A stretch of 64,000 nt of DNA from Aliagarivorans taiwanensis DSM 22990 (GCF_000429505.1 NZ_AUBZ01000024.1:1-64000); one strand, 5' to 3'. Counted from the first letter of the stretch, positions 45,686 to 55,307 are shown. A program made the numbers and translations. Notes: generated by a model not told the origin, from the sequence alone.

Positions 45686-45768
45686 TCGATACTACCTATA
45701 ACACCTTACTCTTGTTGCGAATGAGGTCGGCGCAACCTGCAACTGAATTAGCACCACCGGCCATAAGC

Positions 45769-48700
45769 CTAAGCCCGATGCGCCTTAAAATTCTCCGCCT
45801 GCTCAAACACGTCTTGGTAGACCTCGTTATAAGTCACCGGCGGATAGCCATTTTTCGATAACAACATAATCAGCTCAACCTTGAGAGCCGATTTGATATC
45901 GTCGCGGTTGTTCCAATCGGGGTACTTGGCCTTATCATCCACTACCGCCTTCACCTTGGCTGCCAGCTCTAACAGGCGATCTTCTTCGTAGGCGAACTGG
46001 TACTTGGTAGCAACGTGCTTGAGAATGTCGTAGAACGCCTTCTCCTCAACGGTGATGCCAAGGTCGACGAATGAGCCTATCTCCCCCTTAATGTCGGCCA
46101 TCAGCGCTAGCAGGCTATCCACGGCCTCCTGATGCACCTCTACGGTGAAGGCATCGTCTTCCTTGCGTTCGTTGTACAAATCCACCAAGGAGCGGAATTT
46201 CTTGGCAAACTCAATCGCCTTCAGCTGGTTGGTTTTCTTAAACTCACCCAGCGCCTTGGCCAGCATCTTCTTCAGCAGCTCAATCTTGGTATTGGGCAGT
46301 TTGATCTTATCCAAGCGGGCCAGGTAGTCCTCATCGAAGATATCGATGGTGTCTGCGCCATCCTCACCCAGGCTGAAGATCTCCTCCACCCCATCGGCGC
46401 GAATTGCCTCGGCAATCATATCGCGCACCTTGGCGTTCATTTGCGCGGCATCTGGCGCTTCGCCTTTGGTTAGCTTGAGCACAATGGCGCGCACCGCCAG
46501 GTAGAAGTGCACCCAGTCACGCTCACCTTGCGACAGCTGCTCACTACCACAGCACACGTCGTAGGCGGCTTTCAGGCGCTTCACCAAGGCCATGTAGCGC
46601 TTTTCCAGCTTACCGACCGACAACACAAACTCAGCCGCCTGATTCAGGCAGTTAAGCTGAGCGACCGGGTCACCACTGAAGTAGTCGTGGGCATCAAACT
46701 TATGCATTAACTGGCTAAGCAGATTGAGGTGGTCTTTCACCACCACAATCGAGGCCTGAATGTCTTCAAAGTTCGACTCATCGGCCTTGGAGAACTGCGC
46801 CAAAGCCTGATTCATCTGCCGCTTAATGCCGATATAGTCGACCACCAGCCCCTTATCCTTACCCTCAAACTTACGGTTTACCCGCGATATGGTCTGGATC
46901 AGGTTGTGCCGCTGCACCGGCTTATCGATGTAGATGGTATCGAGGAAGGGCACGTCGAAGCCGGTCAGCCACATGTCCACCACGATGGCGATCTTAAAGT
47001 TCGACTTGTCGTTCTTAAACTGCCGGTCTAGCTCTTTGCGGTACTCCTTGGTGCCAAGCAACTCGTACAGCGCCTTGTCGTCATCCTTGCCACGGGTCAT
47101 CACCATCTTGACCCGCTCCATCGGCTTCACGCCATCTTCCTTGGTGTCGCTCTCATCGAGCACTGCGCCGTCTTCACATTCTTTGACCACAAACCAGTCG
47201 GGGCGCAGCTCACGCAACTCCTGATACAGCTGCCACGCAATCTCACGCGAGCTAGACACAAACATCGCCTTGCCCTTAACGGTGGAACCCTCAGTCAGGC
47301 GCTGTTCGTAGTGCTGAACAAAATCCTTAGCCAGAATACGAATGCGGTCTGGATCGCCCAGAATCGAATTCATCGAGGCCATGGTCTTTTTGCTCTGCTC
47401 GATCTGGTGCTCGTTGGCCCCCGCCTCGGCGCAGTCTTGGTAGTACTTTTCAATCTCTTGCAGCTTGGCGTCATCGAGCAACACCTTAGCAGCGCGCCCT
47501 TCGTAAACGATACGCACAGTGATCTCATCGTTCACCGACTCGCTCATGGTGTAGCTGTCGACGACTTGGCCGAATACATCCAAGGTGGCGTCAATCGGCG
47601 TGCCAGTAAAGCCAACAAACGTTGCGTTCGGCAGCGAGCGATGCAGGTAATGGGCAAAGCCGTAGGTCTTGCGCACGCCCTTCTCGGTAACCACCACCTT
47701 TTGGTCAAGGTTAACTTGGCTGCGGTGCGCTTCATCAGAAATACAGATCACGTTGCTGCGCTCGGTCAGCAGCTCGGTGTCTTCGGTAAACTTGTGAATA
47801 GTGGTCAGGAACACTCCACCACTTTGCCGCCCTTTAAGCTGGGCACGCAGGTCATCTCGGCTTTGCACCGTTTGAATAGTTTGGTCACCCACATACTGCT
47901 TGGCGTTGGTCAGCTGTTTAGAAAGCTGGTCGTCTAAGTCGGTACGGTCGGTAATCAAAATGATGGTCGGGCTTTCAAAGGCCAGACTTTTCATCAGCCG
48001 CCGCGCCAAAAACTGCATGGTAAAGCTCTTGCCGCAGCCGGTGGCCCCAAAGTAGGTGCCGCCCTTACCATCACCTTCAGGGCGCAGTGCCGCCTTAATG
48101 CTGTGGTAGAGCTTATTCACCGCATAGAACTGCGGGTAACGGCACACAATCTTATCCTCGCGCTTGGAGGTATCGGGGAAGAAGATAAAATCGCGCATCA
48201 CCAAGCGCAGTCGCGTTTTATCGAACAGGCCGCTAAGCATGGTAAACAGGCTATCGATGCCGTCTTTTTCCACCGACTCATCGCCGGTCACCTTGCGCCA
48301 GGCGTAATAAAACTCATAAGGGGCAAACAAACTGCCCATCTTGTTGTTCACCCCATCGCTAATCACGCAAAAGGCGTTAAACACAAACAACTGAGGAATA
48401 TCGCGCTGATAGCGAACGTTAAGCTGCTCATAAGCCTTGTGAATAGTGGCGTTCTCTTCAATCGCGCTCTTAAACTCGAACACCACCAGCGGCAGACCAT
48501 TGATATACAAAATGCCATCGGGGATGCGCTTAGTCTCCTTGCCCTCAATCTCAAGCTGATTCACCAGCTTGTAGATGTTGGTATCAAAGCCCGCCGACCG
48601 CTCAGCGGCCAACGGCGCATCTTGCTCAGGTGCAGGCATACCCAGCTGCTGAACCCCAGCGTAGTCGAGCAGTTGGATGTATAGGTCTTTATGCTTGGGG

Positions 48701-48987
48701 TCATCGCGTTTAAACACAAAGCCGTCGGATAGCCATTGGCAAAACTGCTTATTGCTGTCGTACAGGTCACTGGCAGGCAAGGATTCCAGCTGGCGCACAA
48801 TACGCTCAATCTCAGCCTCGGTAATGCCACTGTCGCCATAGCGCTTGGCGAGATAAGCCCGCAGGTCATCGTGAATCAGCACTTGCTCTGAGCGGCGCTC
48901 AATCGCACTGCCGCCGACGTGGGGGTAGCCTTGCTTGCCTAACAGTTGAATGATGGCGGCTTCAAGTTGGGCTTCAGTAAATTTCAC
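45769..48987 (-). CDS. hsdR: Type I restriction enzyme HsdR subunit
   Basis: The roughly 1072-residue motor and nuclease subunit of a type I system; it translocates and cuts unmodified DNA with HsdM and HsdS. The N-terminal nuclease has the PD-(D/E)xK element PLVVFEFKSA. The SF2 helicase core has YFGATGCGKSFTMQFLARR (Walker A), ICISDEAHRS (DEAH box) and GFTGTPID, then the second RecA lobe with MWLTGFDVPFLDTIYIDKPV and QTISRVNR. GTG at 48987 with GGAAG nine bases upstream is preferred (giving VKFTEAQLE); GTG at 49026 is an alternative. hsdM and hsdS lie 4-6 kb upstream on the same strand. Confidence 0.93.
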   Translation of the reverse strand: MKFTEAQLEAAIIQLLGKQGYPHVGGSAIERRSEQVLIHDDLRAYLAKRYGDSGITEAEIERIVRQLESLPASDLYDSNKQFCQWLSDGFVFKRDDPKHKDLYIQLLDYAGVQQLGMPAPEQDAPLAAERSAGFDTNIYKLVNQLEIEGKETKRIPDGILYINGLPLVVFEFKSAIEENATIHKAYEQLNVRYQRDIPQLFVFNAFCVISDGVNNKMGSLFAPYEFYYAWRKVTGDESVEKDGIDSLFTMLSGLFDKTRLRLVMRDFIFFPDTSKREDKIVCRYPQFYAVNKLYHSIKAALRPEGDGKGGTYFGATGCGKSFTMQFLARRLMKSLAFESPTIILITDRTDLDDQLSKQLTNAKQYVGDQTIQTVQSRDDLRAQLKGRQSGGVFLTTIHKFTEDTELLTERSNVICISDEAHRSQVNLDQKVVVTEKGVRKTYGFAHYLHRSLPNATFVGFTGTPIDATLDVFGQVVDSYTMSESVNDEITVRIVYEGRAAKVLLDDAKLQEIEKYYQDCAEAGANEHQIEQSKKTMASMNSILGDPDRIRILAKDFVQHYEQRLTEGSTVKGKAMFVSSSREIAWQLYQELRELRPDWFVVKECEDGAVLDESDTKEDGVKPMERVKMVMTRGKDDDKALYELLGTKEYRKELDRQFKNDKSNFKIAIVVDMWLTGFDVPFLDTIYIDKPVQRHNLIQTISRVNRKFEGKDKGLVVDYIGIKRQMNQALAQFSKADESNFEDIQASIVVVKDHLNLLSQLMHKFDAHDYFSGDPVAQLNCLNQAAEFVLSVGKLEKRYMALVKRLKAAYDVCCGSEQLSQGERDWVHFYLAVRAIVLKLTKGEAPDAAQMNAKVRDMIAEAIRADGVEEIFSLGEDGADTIDIFDEDYLARLDKIKLPNTKIELLKKMLAKALGEFKKTNQLKAIEFAKKFRSLVDLYNERKEDDAFTVEVHQEAVDSLLALMADIKGEIGSFVDLGITVEEKAFYDILKHVATKYQFAYEEDRLLELAAKVKAVVDDKAKYPDWNNRDDIKSALKVELIMLLSKNGYPPVTYNEVYQDVFEQAENFKAHRA

Positions 48988-49033
48988 TAAACTACACTTC
49001 CAATCAATATCAGTTAAACCAAGCACTATCTAC

Positions 49034-49240
49034 TTAACGTGGAGACACAGCACCACCTGATACGGTATACACTTGGGCTTTCCGTTTTTTAGACGGTTTG
49101 TTTTTTTGCGCAGCATGCTTAGGCTTAGTTGAGTAAGCAGACAATGCTCGGATGGCCTCAGCTCTGGTCAAATGAGGTTCTCTGCGCATTATTTTTTCTA
49201 GCTTCTTTTCTGTTCGAGACACTTTCTTTACTTGTTCCAT
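49034..49240 (-). CDS. Small basic protein between the nuclease-like gene and hsdR
   Basis: A 68-residue Lys/Arg-rich protein (MEQVKKVSRTEKKLEKIMRR, then KKNKPSKKRKAQ-like tail). Its ATG lies inside the last codons of the preceding gene (13-bp overlap) and its stop is 46 bp before the preferred hsdR start. Coupling suggests it is made with the RM genes. It has no known domain; the charge suggests nucleic-acid binding. Confidence 0.5.
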   Translation of the reverse strand: MEQVKKVSRTEKKLEKIMRREPHLTRAEAIRALSAYSTKPKHAAQKNKPSKKRKAQVYTVSGGAVSPR

Positions 49241-50172
49241 TCAACGGCAATCAATCTTCCCGTTTGCTGATAGTGCCCTACCTGCTCTACAAAATCATGG
49301 AAGTCACTGTTTTCTTGAACAATACGGTTCACCGATTGCCAGTCTACCGAGGGCTTTTCTTGCGCGGGTATCATTATCTGACTGTCGAACAGCGAGTCGG
49401 TGTTGAGTAGCAATACGCCTATGCCGTGCAGGCCGCAGAGCATCTGTAGCTCGCCCTCTACGTCGTTACCGATATCGGTGGCGACCAAGTAGCCAAAGTT
49501 GGCCCAGCTGGAGTTGGATACCGCTTGGAAGAAGCACTCACGCACATTGCTTTTGCTTAGCGTCTTCTTAACCTCGAACGACCATAGGCGAACTGAGCTT
49601 TGGTTGCTGTATTGGGCGCTGGTGCGCACTGCGCTGTTCCAGCCTTGGTCTAGCGGCTGCATGGCGACAATGTCGGGGTGTAGCCAGTGGTTACCGCCCT
49701 TACCTTTGCTGTTTCGGGATTTGCGCTCGTCGATGCGCAGGCACTGCAAGCCTTGATCTTCACTGAGGTATTCAATCAGCAGGGGGTAAAGCTCATGCTC
49801 GCTTAATGCAGCGGCCTCGCTACTCGCAGCTGTATTACTGGCCACTTCAGTTAGCTGCATAACCGCTGGGTCGGCATCACTGGCCTGTTCAGGGTTGGGC
49901 TCCCAGTAGTACAAACGTGGCCGAGGTTTGTCTTTAGTCGCTATATTTCGACATGTGATTTTTGCTGAAGCGGTTCGTCCTCCGCCAATTTCAGCCGCCA
50001 GCTGCGCGATCAACTTCTCTTCGGTATCGTAGCGCGGATTTAGGCGCTTTTCGGCGATCTCCTGCGGGTAGCGCTCAATAAACAGTTTTGCTAACTCACG
50101 GGCGGTAAAGCGCTGCTCGGGGTGCGCCCGCAGCGTTTCAATAATCATTTGAACTCGGGTGGTACTGCGCAT
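49228..50172 (-). CDS. Winged-helix plus PD-(D/E)xK nuclease-like protein (COG2958-like)
   Basis: A 314-residue protein. The first 90 residues form a winged helix (TTRVQMIIETLRAHPEQRFT, then ARELAKLFIERYP). A variable linker follows, then a domain with HPDIVAM (Asp, about residue 165) and WSFEVKKTLSKSNVRECFFQ (Glu-x-Lys, about 203), the layout of a PD-(D/E)xK nuclease. Such proteins are often found with type I RM genes. ATG at 50172 is chosen because AAGGA lies at proper distance; the ATG two codons earlier overlaps the site. Confidence 0.75.
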   Translation of the reverse strand: MRSTTRVQMIIETLRAHPEQRFTARELAKLFIERYPQEIAEKRLNPRYDTEEKLIAQLAAEIGGGRTASAKITCRNIATKDKPRPRLYYWEPNPEQASDADPAVMQLTEVASNTAASSEAAALSEHELYPLLIEYLSEDQGLQCLRIDERKSRNSKGKGGNHWLHPDIVAMQPLDQGWNSAVRTSAQYSNQSSVRLWSFEVKKTLSKSNVRECFFQAVSNSSWANFGYLVATDIGNDVEGELQMLCGLHGIGVLLLNTDSLFDSQIMIPAQEKPSVDWQSVNRIVQENSDFHDFVEQVGHYQQTGRLIAVEWNK

Positions 50173-50464
50173 AAACATCCTTGCTCGACCCAGTACTATA
50201 TCGTACTGATTGATATGGCGATTTTGGGTAACAGCACTATGCTACCGCGATGATAGAAAAGTGAATAGGCTTGTAGCTTGTTTTTGTGGCGCACCTAGAT
50301 CAAAAGGCAACGCACTTACCTATCCCCCCGCCCCACGAATCACCGGTAAATATTTGACATAAATCAGATTTACTCAATCTGTTAAGTGTCGTCCATTGCC
50401 TGCTAATGACTATTCAATTAACAATACACATGTCATTTGCGTATTGATAAAAGGACTTACAACG

Positions 50465-50818
50465 ATGCCTGACACTGCCCCTGTAACACTCCAAGCCACC
50501 CCCACTACAGCTAATCGCCGAGATGCCATCATTGCCTATGTGTTATGCCTAGTCGGCTTTGTATCCATCATTACCTGTTTGGTAGCGTTGGTGTGGGCCT
50601 ACATTCGCCGAAGTGATGCTGAAGGCACGATCTATGAAAGCCACTTTCAAAATGTGATTACGACATTTTGGACAAGCCTAATGCTAGTGATTATCGGCTT
50701 TGTTCTTTTGTTTGTAGCTGTTGGCTACTTGGTCTTCTTAGGCACGTTTTTTTGGTGTCTCTATCGCTATGTAAAAGGAATAACCAGAGCATTAGATGGC
50801 AAACCATTTAACGACTGA
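50465..50818 (+). CDS. DUF4870-like membrane protein
   Basis: A 117-residue protein with two or three membrane segments: AIIAYVLCLVGFVSIITCLV, then TTFWTSLMLVIIGFVLLFVA merging into GYLVFLGTFFWCLYRYVKG. The cytoplasmic loop IRRSDAEGTIYESHFQNVI and the end IYVVKGI-like tail fit the DUF4870 family. The start at 50465 has AAAGGACTTACAACG upstream. It is encoded opposite to the surrounding RM genes. Confidence 0.75.
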   Translation: MPDTAPVTLQATPTTANRRDAIIAYVLCLVGFVSIITCLVALVWAYIRRSDAEGTIYESHFQNVITTFWTSLMLVIIGFVLLFVAVGYLVFLGTFFWCLYRYVKGITRALDGKPFND

Positions 50819-50961
50819 CTATCTGATGTGGTGCGCCACCATCTCTGCGCACCAAGCCGAACAGCTCCAATTGTGCCCTCGCCTAAGGGCCTAATCATAC
50901 TGAGAAGGCCTTGGGCTCATTTATAGAGCAAACATTTACTTTTTATTAGGAAGCAATAGCC

Positions 50962-51252
50962 ATGAAAAAGCTCTGTATCGCTTTGACTCTCGCTCTAGCT
51001 AACACCGCAATAGCCAGCGAGATCTGTGTTTATGTTGAAGAGAGTGAAAGCCATCGAATTGAACATTTCACCAAGCAGGCTGCCGAGAAAGGTATTGATG
51101 CCGAGTATCGCACCAACATGGACGACTGCAAAAGCGATGCAATGGCATTCAAGTTATCTATTAACGAGCTACCTGCCCACGCTTTGGCTCAAAAGTATTG
51201 CCGTAAAGGAACTATCGTTGCAACGAAGAGTATGCTCAGTTGCCAGAGTTAA
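50962..51252 (+). CDS. Small secreted or periplasmic protein
   Basis: A 96-residue protein with a classical signal peptide (MKKLCIALTLALANTAIAS, cleavage after about residue 19). The mature part has four cysteines (EICVYV, DDCKSDA, KYCRKG, LSCQS), suggesting disulfides, and no domain I recognise. TTAGGAAGCAATAGCC precedes the ATG. Like the neighbouring membrane protein gene, it stands on the plus strand in the middle of the minus-strand RM cluster. Confidence 0.65.
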   Translation: MKKLCIALTLALANTAIASEICVYVEESESHRIEHFTKQAAEKGIDAEYRTNMDDCKSDAMAFKLSINELPAHALAQKYCRKGTIVATKSMLSCQS

Positions 51253-51275
51253 CGCCATAGCTTTAAAAGTTCAGC

Positions 51276-51959
51276 TCAACCTATCTCTTTGGTCAACAAC
51301 TCGGCCATGGCCTGTTGCGGCTTAATGTAATCTTTGTGGCCTTGTACCTTGCAGGGGCGATTAGCCAGCCAGGCGCTGAGGCGGTAATGAGCGCAGTCGG
51401 CCACGTTGACCTGGTCATGCCAAATCAGGTGTTCAATATCGCCTTTCATCTGGTTTAAGGTGCCTTGTACCGAGCGGTTGCAATCGCTGTCGATGCGCAG
51501 CGGAGCAAGCAGCTCGGTGGCGCGGTTGATTTGCTCAGCGCTAAAGCCACTTTTGAGCAGGGTGTTGATCAGGCAGTCTTGAAAATGCCACTCCAGCTTG
51601 GCGAAGTCGGGCTTGGTGAGCGCCGGGATAAACAACGGAAAGCGGGTGGCGTCGTGCACCAGCAAAACACAGTTGCGCCGCTGGATGGTGAGCAGGTTGG
51701 CATGCCAGTTATCCAGTGGGTTGTAGCCCGCAGAAGGGGCCGCCTCAGGGGCATTAGCCGCTACCAGCGAGAGTCCTTGCCCCTCACCTAAGCGCTCATC
51801 CTGTTCAGGCCGCGTTGGGGCGCTCTGCGCAGCGTCGCTTGGCAGGCCTGGGGCAACCCGCTCAAGCGGCTGTGGTTTGGCTGGCTTTTGCTTAGCTGAG
51901 TGCGCACAGCCCGCAGGCAGCTTGGCCAACAGCTTTTTGGTGACATGCACCGAGATCAC
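51276..51959 (-). CDS. DUF6933-like protein coupled to hsdS
   Basis: A 227-residue protein whose start overlaps the hsdS stop by four bases (ATGA), so it is translated with the RM specificity subunit. Residues 1-15 start the fold (ISVHVTKKLLAKLP). Then comes a low-complexity Pro/Ala/Glu-rich insertion (about 20-75), and then LDNWHANLLTIQRRNCVLLV, which with FPLFIPALTKPDF is the conserved core of DUF6933 proteins. The function is unknown. The shared low-complexity style with the hsdS linker is notable. Confidence 0.65.
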   Translation of the reverse strand: MISVHVTKKLLAKLPAGCAHSAKQKPAKPQPLERVAPGLPSDAAQSAPTRPEQDERLGEGQGLSLVAANAPEAAPSAGYNPLDNWHANLLTIQRRNCVLLVHDATRFPLFIPALTKPDFAKLEWHFQDCLINTLLKSGFSAEQINRATELLAPLRIDSDCNRSVQGTLNQMKGDIEHLIWHDQVNVADCAHYRLSAWLANRPCKVQGHKDYIKPQQAMAELLTKEIG

Positions 51960-53428
51960 GGCTGTGTCTCGGTGCCGGCGGCAGCCTCGGATAGGGTGAG
52001 TTCGCCGGATAGGAGCTTGGGTAGGAGGGTGTCGCGGAGCTGCATCAAACTACTAGACTCGTCACTCTTAGCATTCTGCAGCGCTTTTATTACATTAATA
52101 GTGCGAGCAAAAGCATCCATAACGTCACCGCTTGGCTTAGGGAATAGCAATCGATAGGCGTTGTTTCGGTTCAAACCGGGCACTGCCGCGTCAGTGTTCA
52201 TATGCTCCAAACCAAATGTTTTTAGCAACTCGAAGCAGTAACCCAGAGGAATGCCTTCAAAAGGCTTCACATAAAACACGGTATCAATCGGAAAGAAATC
52301 ACGATCTTCCCAAAACAAAGAGCCGACCGTACCTTTACGACCAACAATTACACCAGGCCCCTCAACCAGCCGTTGATTGTGAAAACCACCTACTCCACCA
52401 GAGCCATAAACAGGGACTTGACCTTCAATGCGATCTGTTTTTTTTAGTGCCTTACCATATGCAAGTTCAAGCACACTATCTAACCTAGAGGCCGCCCAAC
52501 CCTCTGGTATCCAACCCAGCTCGTCGTGCTGTTCAAAGCTGGCGGGGAATAGGGCGCACAGCTCGGAGCTAAGAGCAGGGCTTAGTGCTGGCAAGGATGC
52601 GGGGGCGGCGCTTGGCGCGCTGTTTTTCGTTGCTAAGCTATGCGTTGCTGGGCTCGCGGTTGCCGCCCTGCTCTCTGTGCTATTGTTATCGGTGGTGCTG
52701 GTGGCAAACAGGGCCTGACGGGCGCTGGCACGCGCGCGTAGTGGCTCGGGGATGGCGTTTAGGTCGCCACCGTTTGCTGCTAAGGCGTTATCAATTACCG
52801 GGTCAAAGTCGACAAACCAGCTTTTAAATAGCGCCTGCGCCATTTGCTCTAGGGTTTGGTTGGTTTGGGTGTTGAGGGTGATTTTGCTATCCATCACCTT
52901 TCTCATGTTACCAATCATAAAAGCAACATCAGCGGGAGGCACAGGGACGAGCACCTTGGCAATAGACTTAGTGTTCAAGACTCCTTGAGCACTCCCTGTG
53001 CTTACAGACATCAAAGCACTTCGCCCTAGCTCTGTATTAAAAAAAGCCCCAACAAACTGAGAATATCTATTATCGTTCAATCTAGCGAAAACAATATTTG
53101 CACAGTTTACTTCACCGCCCCCCTCAGGAATAACAGCGCAGTCACCCCTATTTTGCCCAACACGGACAATAGCAATATCTCCCGGCTTGAGCTGACTCTT
53201 CGTAGATTTATCATGGAACGCCTTAGTGATGTATTTAACATCGCCAAACTCGATCCGTCCAGGGCGCACATTCTGTGACCTCAAAAAAGGAATGCCATTT
53301 TCATCCGTGAAGTGAGAACTTGTTTCCCCAACGTGGCCTACTGAAACCCGCTCACATAGATGCTCTAAGCGCTCCCAAGACCAACCGAGAGGCAGGCTAG
53401 GCAACCCCAAAGGAGTCTCAAAACTCAT
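51956..53428 (-). CDS. hsdS: Type I restriction-modification specificity subunit HsdS
   Basis: A 490-residue DNA-recognition subunit with two target-recognition domains. TRD1 spans about residues 1-165 (GWSWERLEHLCERVSVG, then NVRPGRIEFGDVKYI) and TRD2 about 300-440 (GWIPEGWAASRLDSVLEL, then VYGSGGVGGFHNQR), each followed by a conserved helix (LEQMAQALFKSWFVDFDPVI near 195 and LMQLRDTLLPKLLSGEL near 465). An unusual low-complexity Ala/Ser/Thr/Pro linker sits at about 240-295. Its 5' end overlaps hsdM by 11 bp. The recognition sequence cannot be predicted. Confidence 0.93.
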   Translation of the reverse strand: MSFETPLGLPSLPLGWSWERLEHLCERVSVGHVGETSSHFTDENGIPFLRSQNVRPGRIEFGDVKYITKAFHDKSTKSQLKPGDIAIVRVGQNRGDCAVIPEGGGEVNCANIVFARLNDNRYSQFVGAFFNTELGRSALMSVSTGSAQGVLNTKSIAKVLVPVPPADVAFMIGNMRKVMDSKITLNTQTNQTLEQMAQALFKSWFVDFDPVIDNALAANGGDLNAIPEPLRARASARQALFATSTTDNNSTESRAATASPATHSLATKNSAPSAAPASLPALSPALSSELCALFPASFEQHDELGWIPEGWAASRLDSVLELAYGKALKKTDRIEGQVPVYGSGGVGGFHNQRLVEGPGVIVGRKGTVGSLFWEDRDFFPIDTVFYVKPFEGIPLGYCFELLKTFGLEHMNTDAAVPGLNRNNAYRLLFPKPSGDVMDAFARTINVIKALQNAKSDESSSLMQLRDTLLPKLLSGELTLSEAAAGTETQP

Positions 53429-54989
53429 AACCCAGCCCCTTCAAATTGACCTTGATCTGCCCCTCCAGCTTAGCCGATTCAGCAAACTGCTCACCCAGCT
53501 TGCTAGTCAGCTCCGCCATCTTAACCTCAAACGGAATCCCATCGTCTTCCAACTCAGCCGCCCCCACATAACGGCCAGGGGTGAGAACAAAGTCGTTAGC
53601 TTTGATCTCATCGAAGCTGGCGGATTTGCTGTAACCCGCAACATCCTCATAAACCCCGTCCTTCGCTTCACCCCGCCAAGCGTGGTAAGTGCGGGCGATC
53701 TCAGCGATATCATCAAGGGTCAGTTCTTTTTGTTTACGCGAGATCATACTGCCCATATTGCGGGCGTCGATAAACAGGGTTTCACCATTACGCTTGCGGT
53801 AGCCCTTATCAGTGTTCTCGCCCTTGTCTTTGGTGAGGAACCACAGACAGACCGGGATTTGAGTGGTGTAGAACAGCTGGCCCGGCAGGGCAATCATACA
53901 TTCCACTAGGTCGTCTTCGATGATCTGCTGGCGTATGGTGCCCTCGGAGTTGGTATTTGAACTCATCGAGCCATTGGCCAGTACAAAGCCTGCGGTGCCC
54001 TGCTCACTCAGCTTGGATACCATATGCATAATCCAGCCGTAGTTGGCGTTACCCACCGGCGGTACGCTGTAGGCTGCCCAGCGCGGGTCGTCGGTCAGCT
54101 CGCTGTCTTGCCGCCATTTGCTTTGGTTAAACGGCGGGTTAGCCATAATAAAGTCGGCTTTAAGATCGGGGTGTTGGTCTTTAAAGAAGGTATCGCCAGC
54201 TACATCGCCAAGGTTGCCCGCCATACCGCGAATGGCCAGGTTCATCTTGGCTAGTTTGCGGGTGGTGTTAGCGTATTCCTGCCCGTAGATGGATACGTCT
54301 TTCTGGCTGCCTTGGTGGGCCTCGATAAACTGAAGCGATTGCACAAACATACCGCCCGAGCCACAGCAAGGGTCGTAGATTTTGCCCTTGTAGGGCTCTA
54401 GCATTTCGGCAATCAGCGATACCACACACTTGGGCGTGTAGAACTCGCCGCCGCGCTGACCTTCACTAGCGGCAAACTTACCCAAGAAGTACTCATACAC
54501 CCGCCCTACCACGTCTTCTTCCGACATATGGCATTCGTTGGCGATGGTGTCGATGTTGTTGATGGTGTCGATAAGCGATGCCAGCTTGCTGGCGTCGAGG
54601 TCGAGGCGCGAGAAGTAGTTATCGGGCAGTGCGCCCACCAAGGAGGCGTTGTTCTTCTCTACCGTGCTCATAGCGGTGTCGATAATCAGCGCTAGTCCGT
54701 CTTGCTTGGCATGTTTCAGCACATGGCTCCAACGAGCTTCTTCTGGCAGGTAGAACACGTTCTCCATGGTGTAGAAGTCGACCATATCGACAAAATCACC
54801 GCCGTACTGCTCGATAACCGCCAGCTTGCGCTGCTCGAACTTATCGGAAATAAACTTCAAGAAAATCAGGCTGAGCACCACATGCTTGTACTCGGCCGAC
54901 TCCACGCTACCGCGCAGCTTGTTGGCACTTTCCCATAGGGTTTCTTCAAAGCCCTTGCTGGCTTTAACTGTTTTGGCTGCTTTGGCCAT
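53418..54989 (-). CDS. hsdM: Type I restriction-modification methyltransferase HsdM
   Basis: A 523-residue N6-adenine DNA methyltransferase that with HsdS methylates host sites and with HsdR cuts foreign DNA. The N-terminal helical domain (FEETLWESANKLRGSVESAE) leads into the catalytic domain with DPCCGSGGMFVQSLQFI (SAM binding) and ADFIMANPPFNQSKW (NPPF active site). ATG at 54989 is preferred because GGAGG is eight bases upstream; ATG 54995 is too close to it. It is divergent from the Zorya-like operon, with about 318 bp between. Confidence 0.95.
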   Translation of the reverse strand: MAKAAKTVKASKGFEETLWESANKLRGSVESAEYKHVVLSLIFLKFISDKFEQRKLAVIEQYGGDFVDMVDFYTMENVFYLPEEARWSHVLKHAKQDGLALIIDTAMSTVEKNNASLVGALPDNYFSRLDLDASKLASLIDTINNIDTIANECHMSEEDVVGRVYEYFLGKFAASEGQRGGEFYTPKCVVSLIAEMLEPYKGKIYDPCCGSGGMFVQSLQFIEAHQGSQKDVSIYGQEYANTTRKLAKMNLAIRGMAGNLGDVAGDTFFKDQHPDLKADFIMANPPFNQSKWRQDSELTDDPRWAAYSVPPVGNANYGWIMHMVSKLSEQGTAGFVLANGSMSSNTNSEGTIRQQIIEDDLVECMIALPGQLFYTTQIPVCLWFLTKDKGENTDKGYRKRNGETLFIDARNMGSMISRKQKELTLDDIAEIARTYHAWRGEAKDGVYEDVAGYSKSASFDEIKANDFVLTPGRYVGAAELEDDGIPFEVKMAELTSKLGEQFAESAKLEGQIKVNLKGLGYEF

Positions 54990-55307
54990 CGACATTGCCT
55001 CCAGGGCGCTTTCGCAGCTGGCCTGATCTTGCCAACCCGTACAAAAAACACCCAGCTATGTTATTGATTTAATCTGGTTTTGGGCATTGTAACAGGGGGG
55101 AGAGGTATCGCTCTATGGCAAGAGATCAAACTTGGCGCATTGCCCATGGCAACCGCCTTTCGCCAATGTTCGCGTTGTAGTTCAAGCTATTCAACCATGA
55201 ACGTTAACAGTTAAATCAATAATCTGTAAGATTACTGTCGAAAGAAAACTAAACCTCGGCGTCACATTACTAATTACTAACCACCTCTAGAACAATACGG
55301 ATACGCA
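54990..55307. other. Divergent promoter region between hsdM and the Zorya-like operon
   Basis: A 318-bp gene-free stretch that becomes A/T-rich toward 55.2-55.3 kb. It must hold promoters for both defence operons. I find no clear operator, terminator or regulator gene within it. Confidence 0.5.

Noticed and set aside
47311-47937. Plus-strand frames within hsdR
   Set aside because: HsdR helicase motifs are continuous on the minus strand. The plus-strand frames have no motifs or ribosome binding sites.
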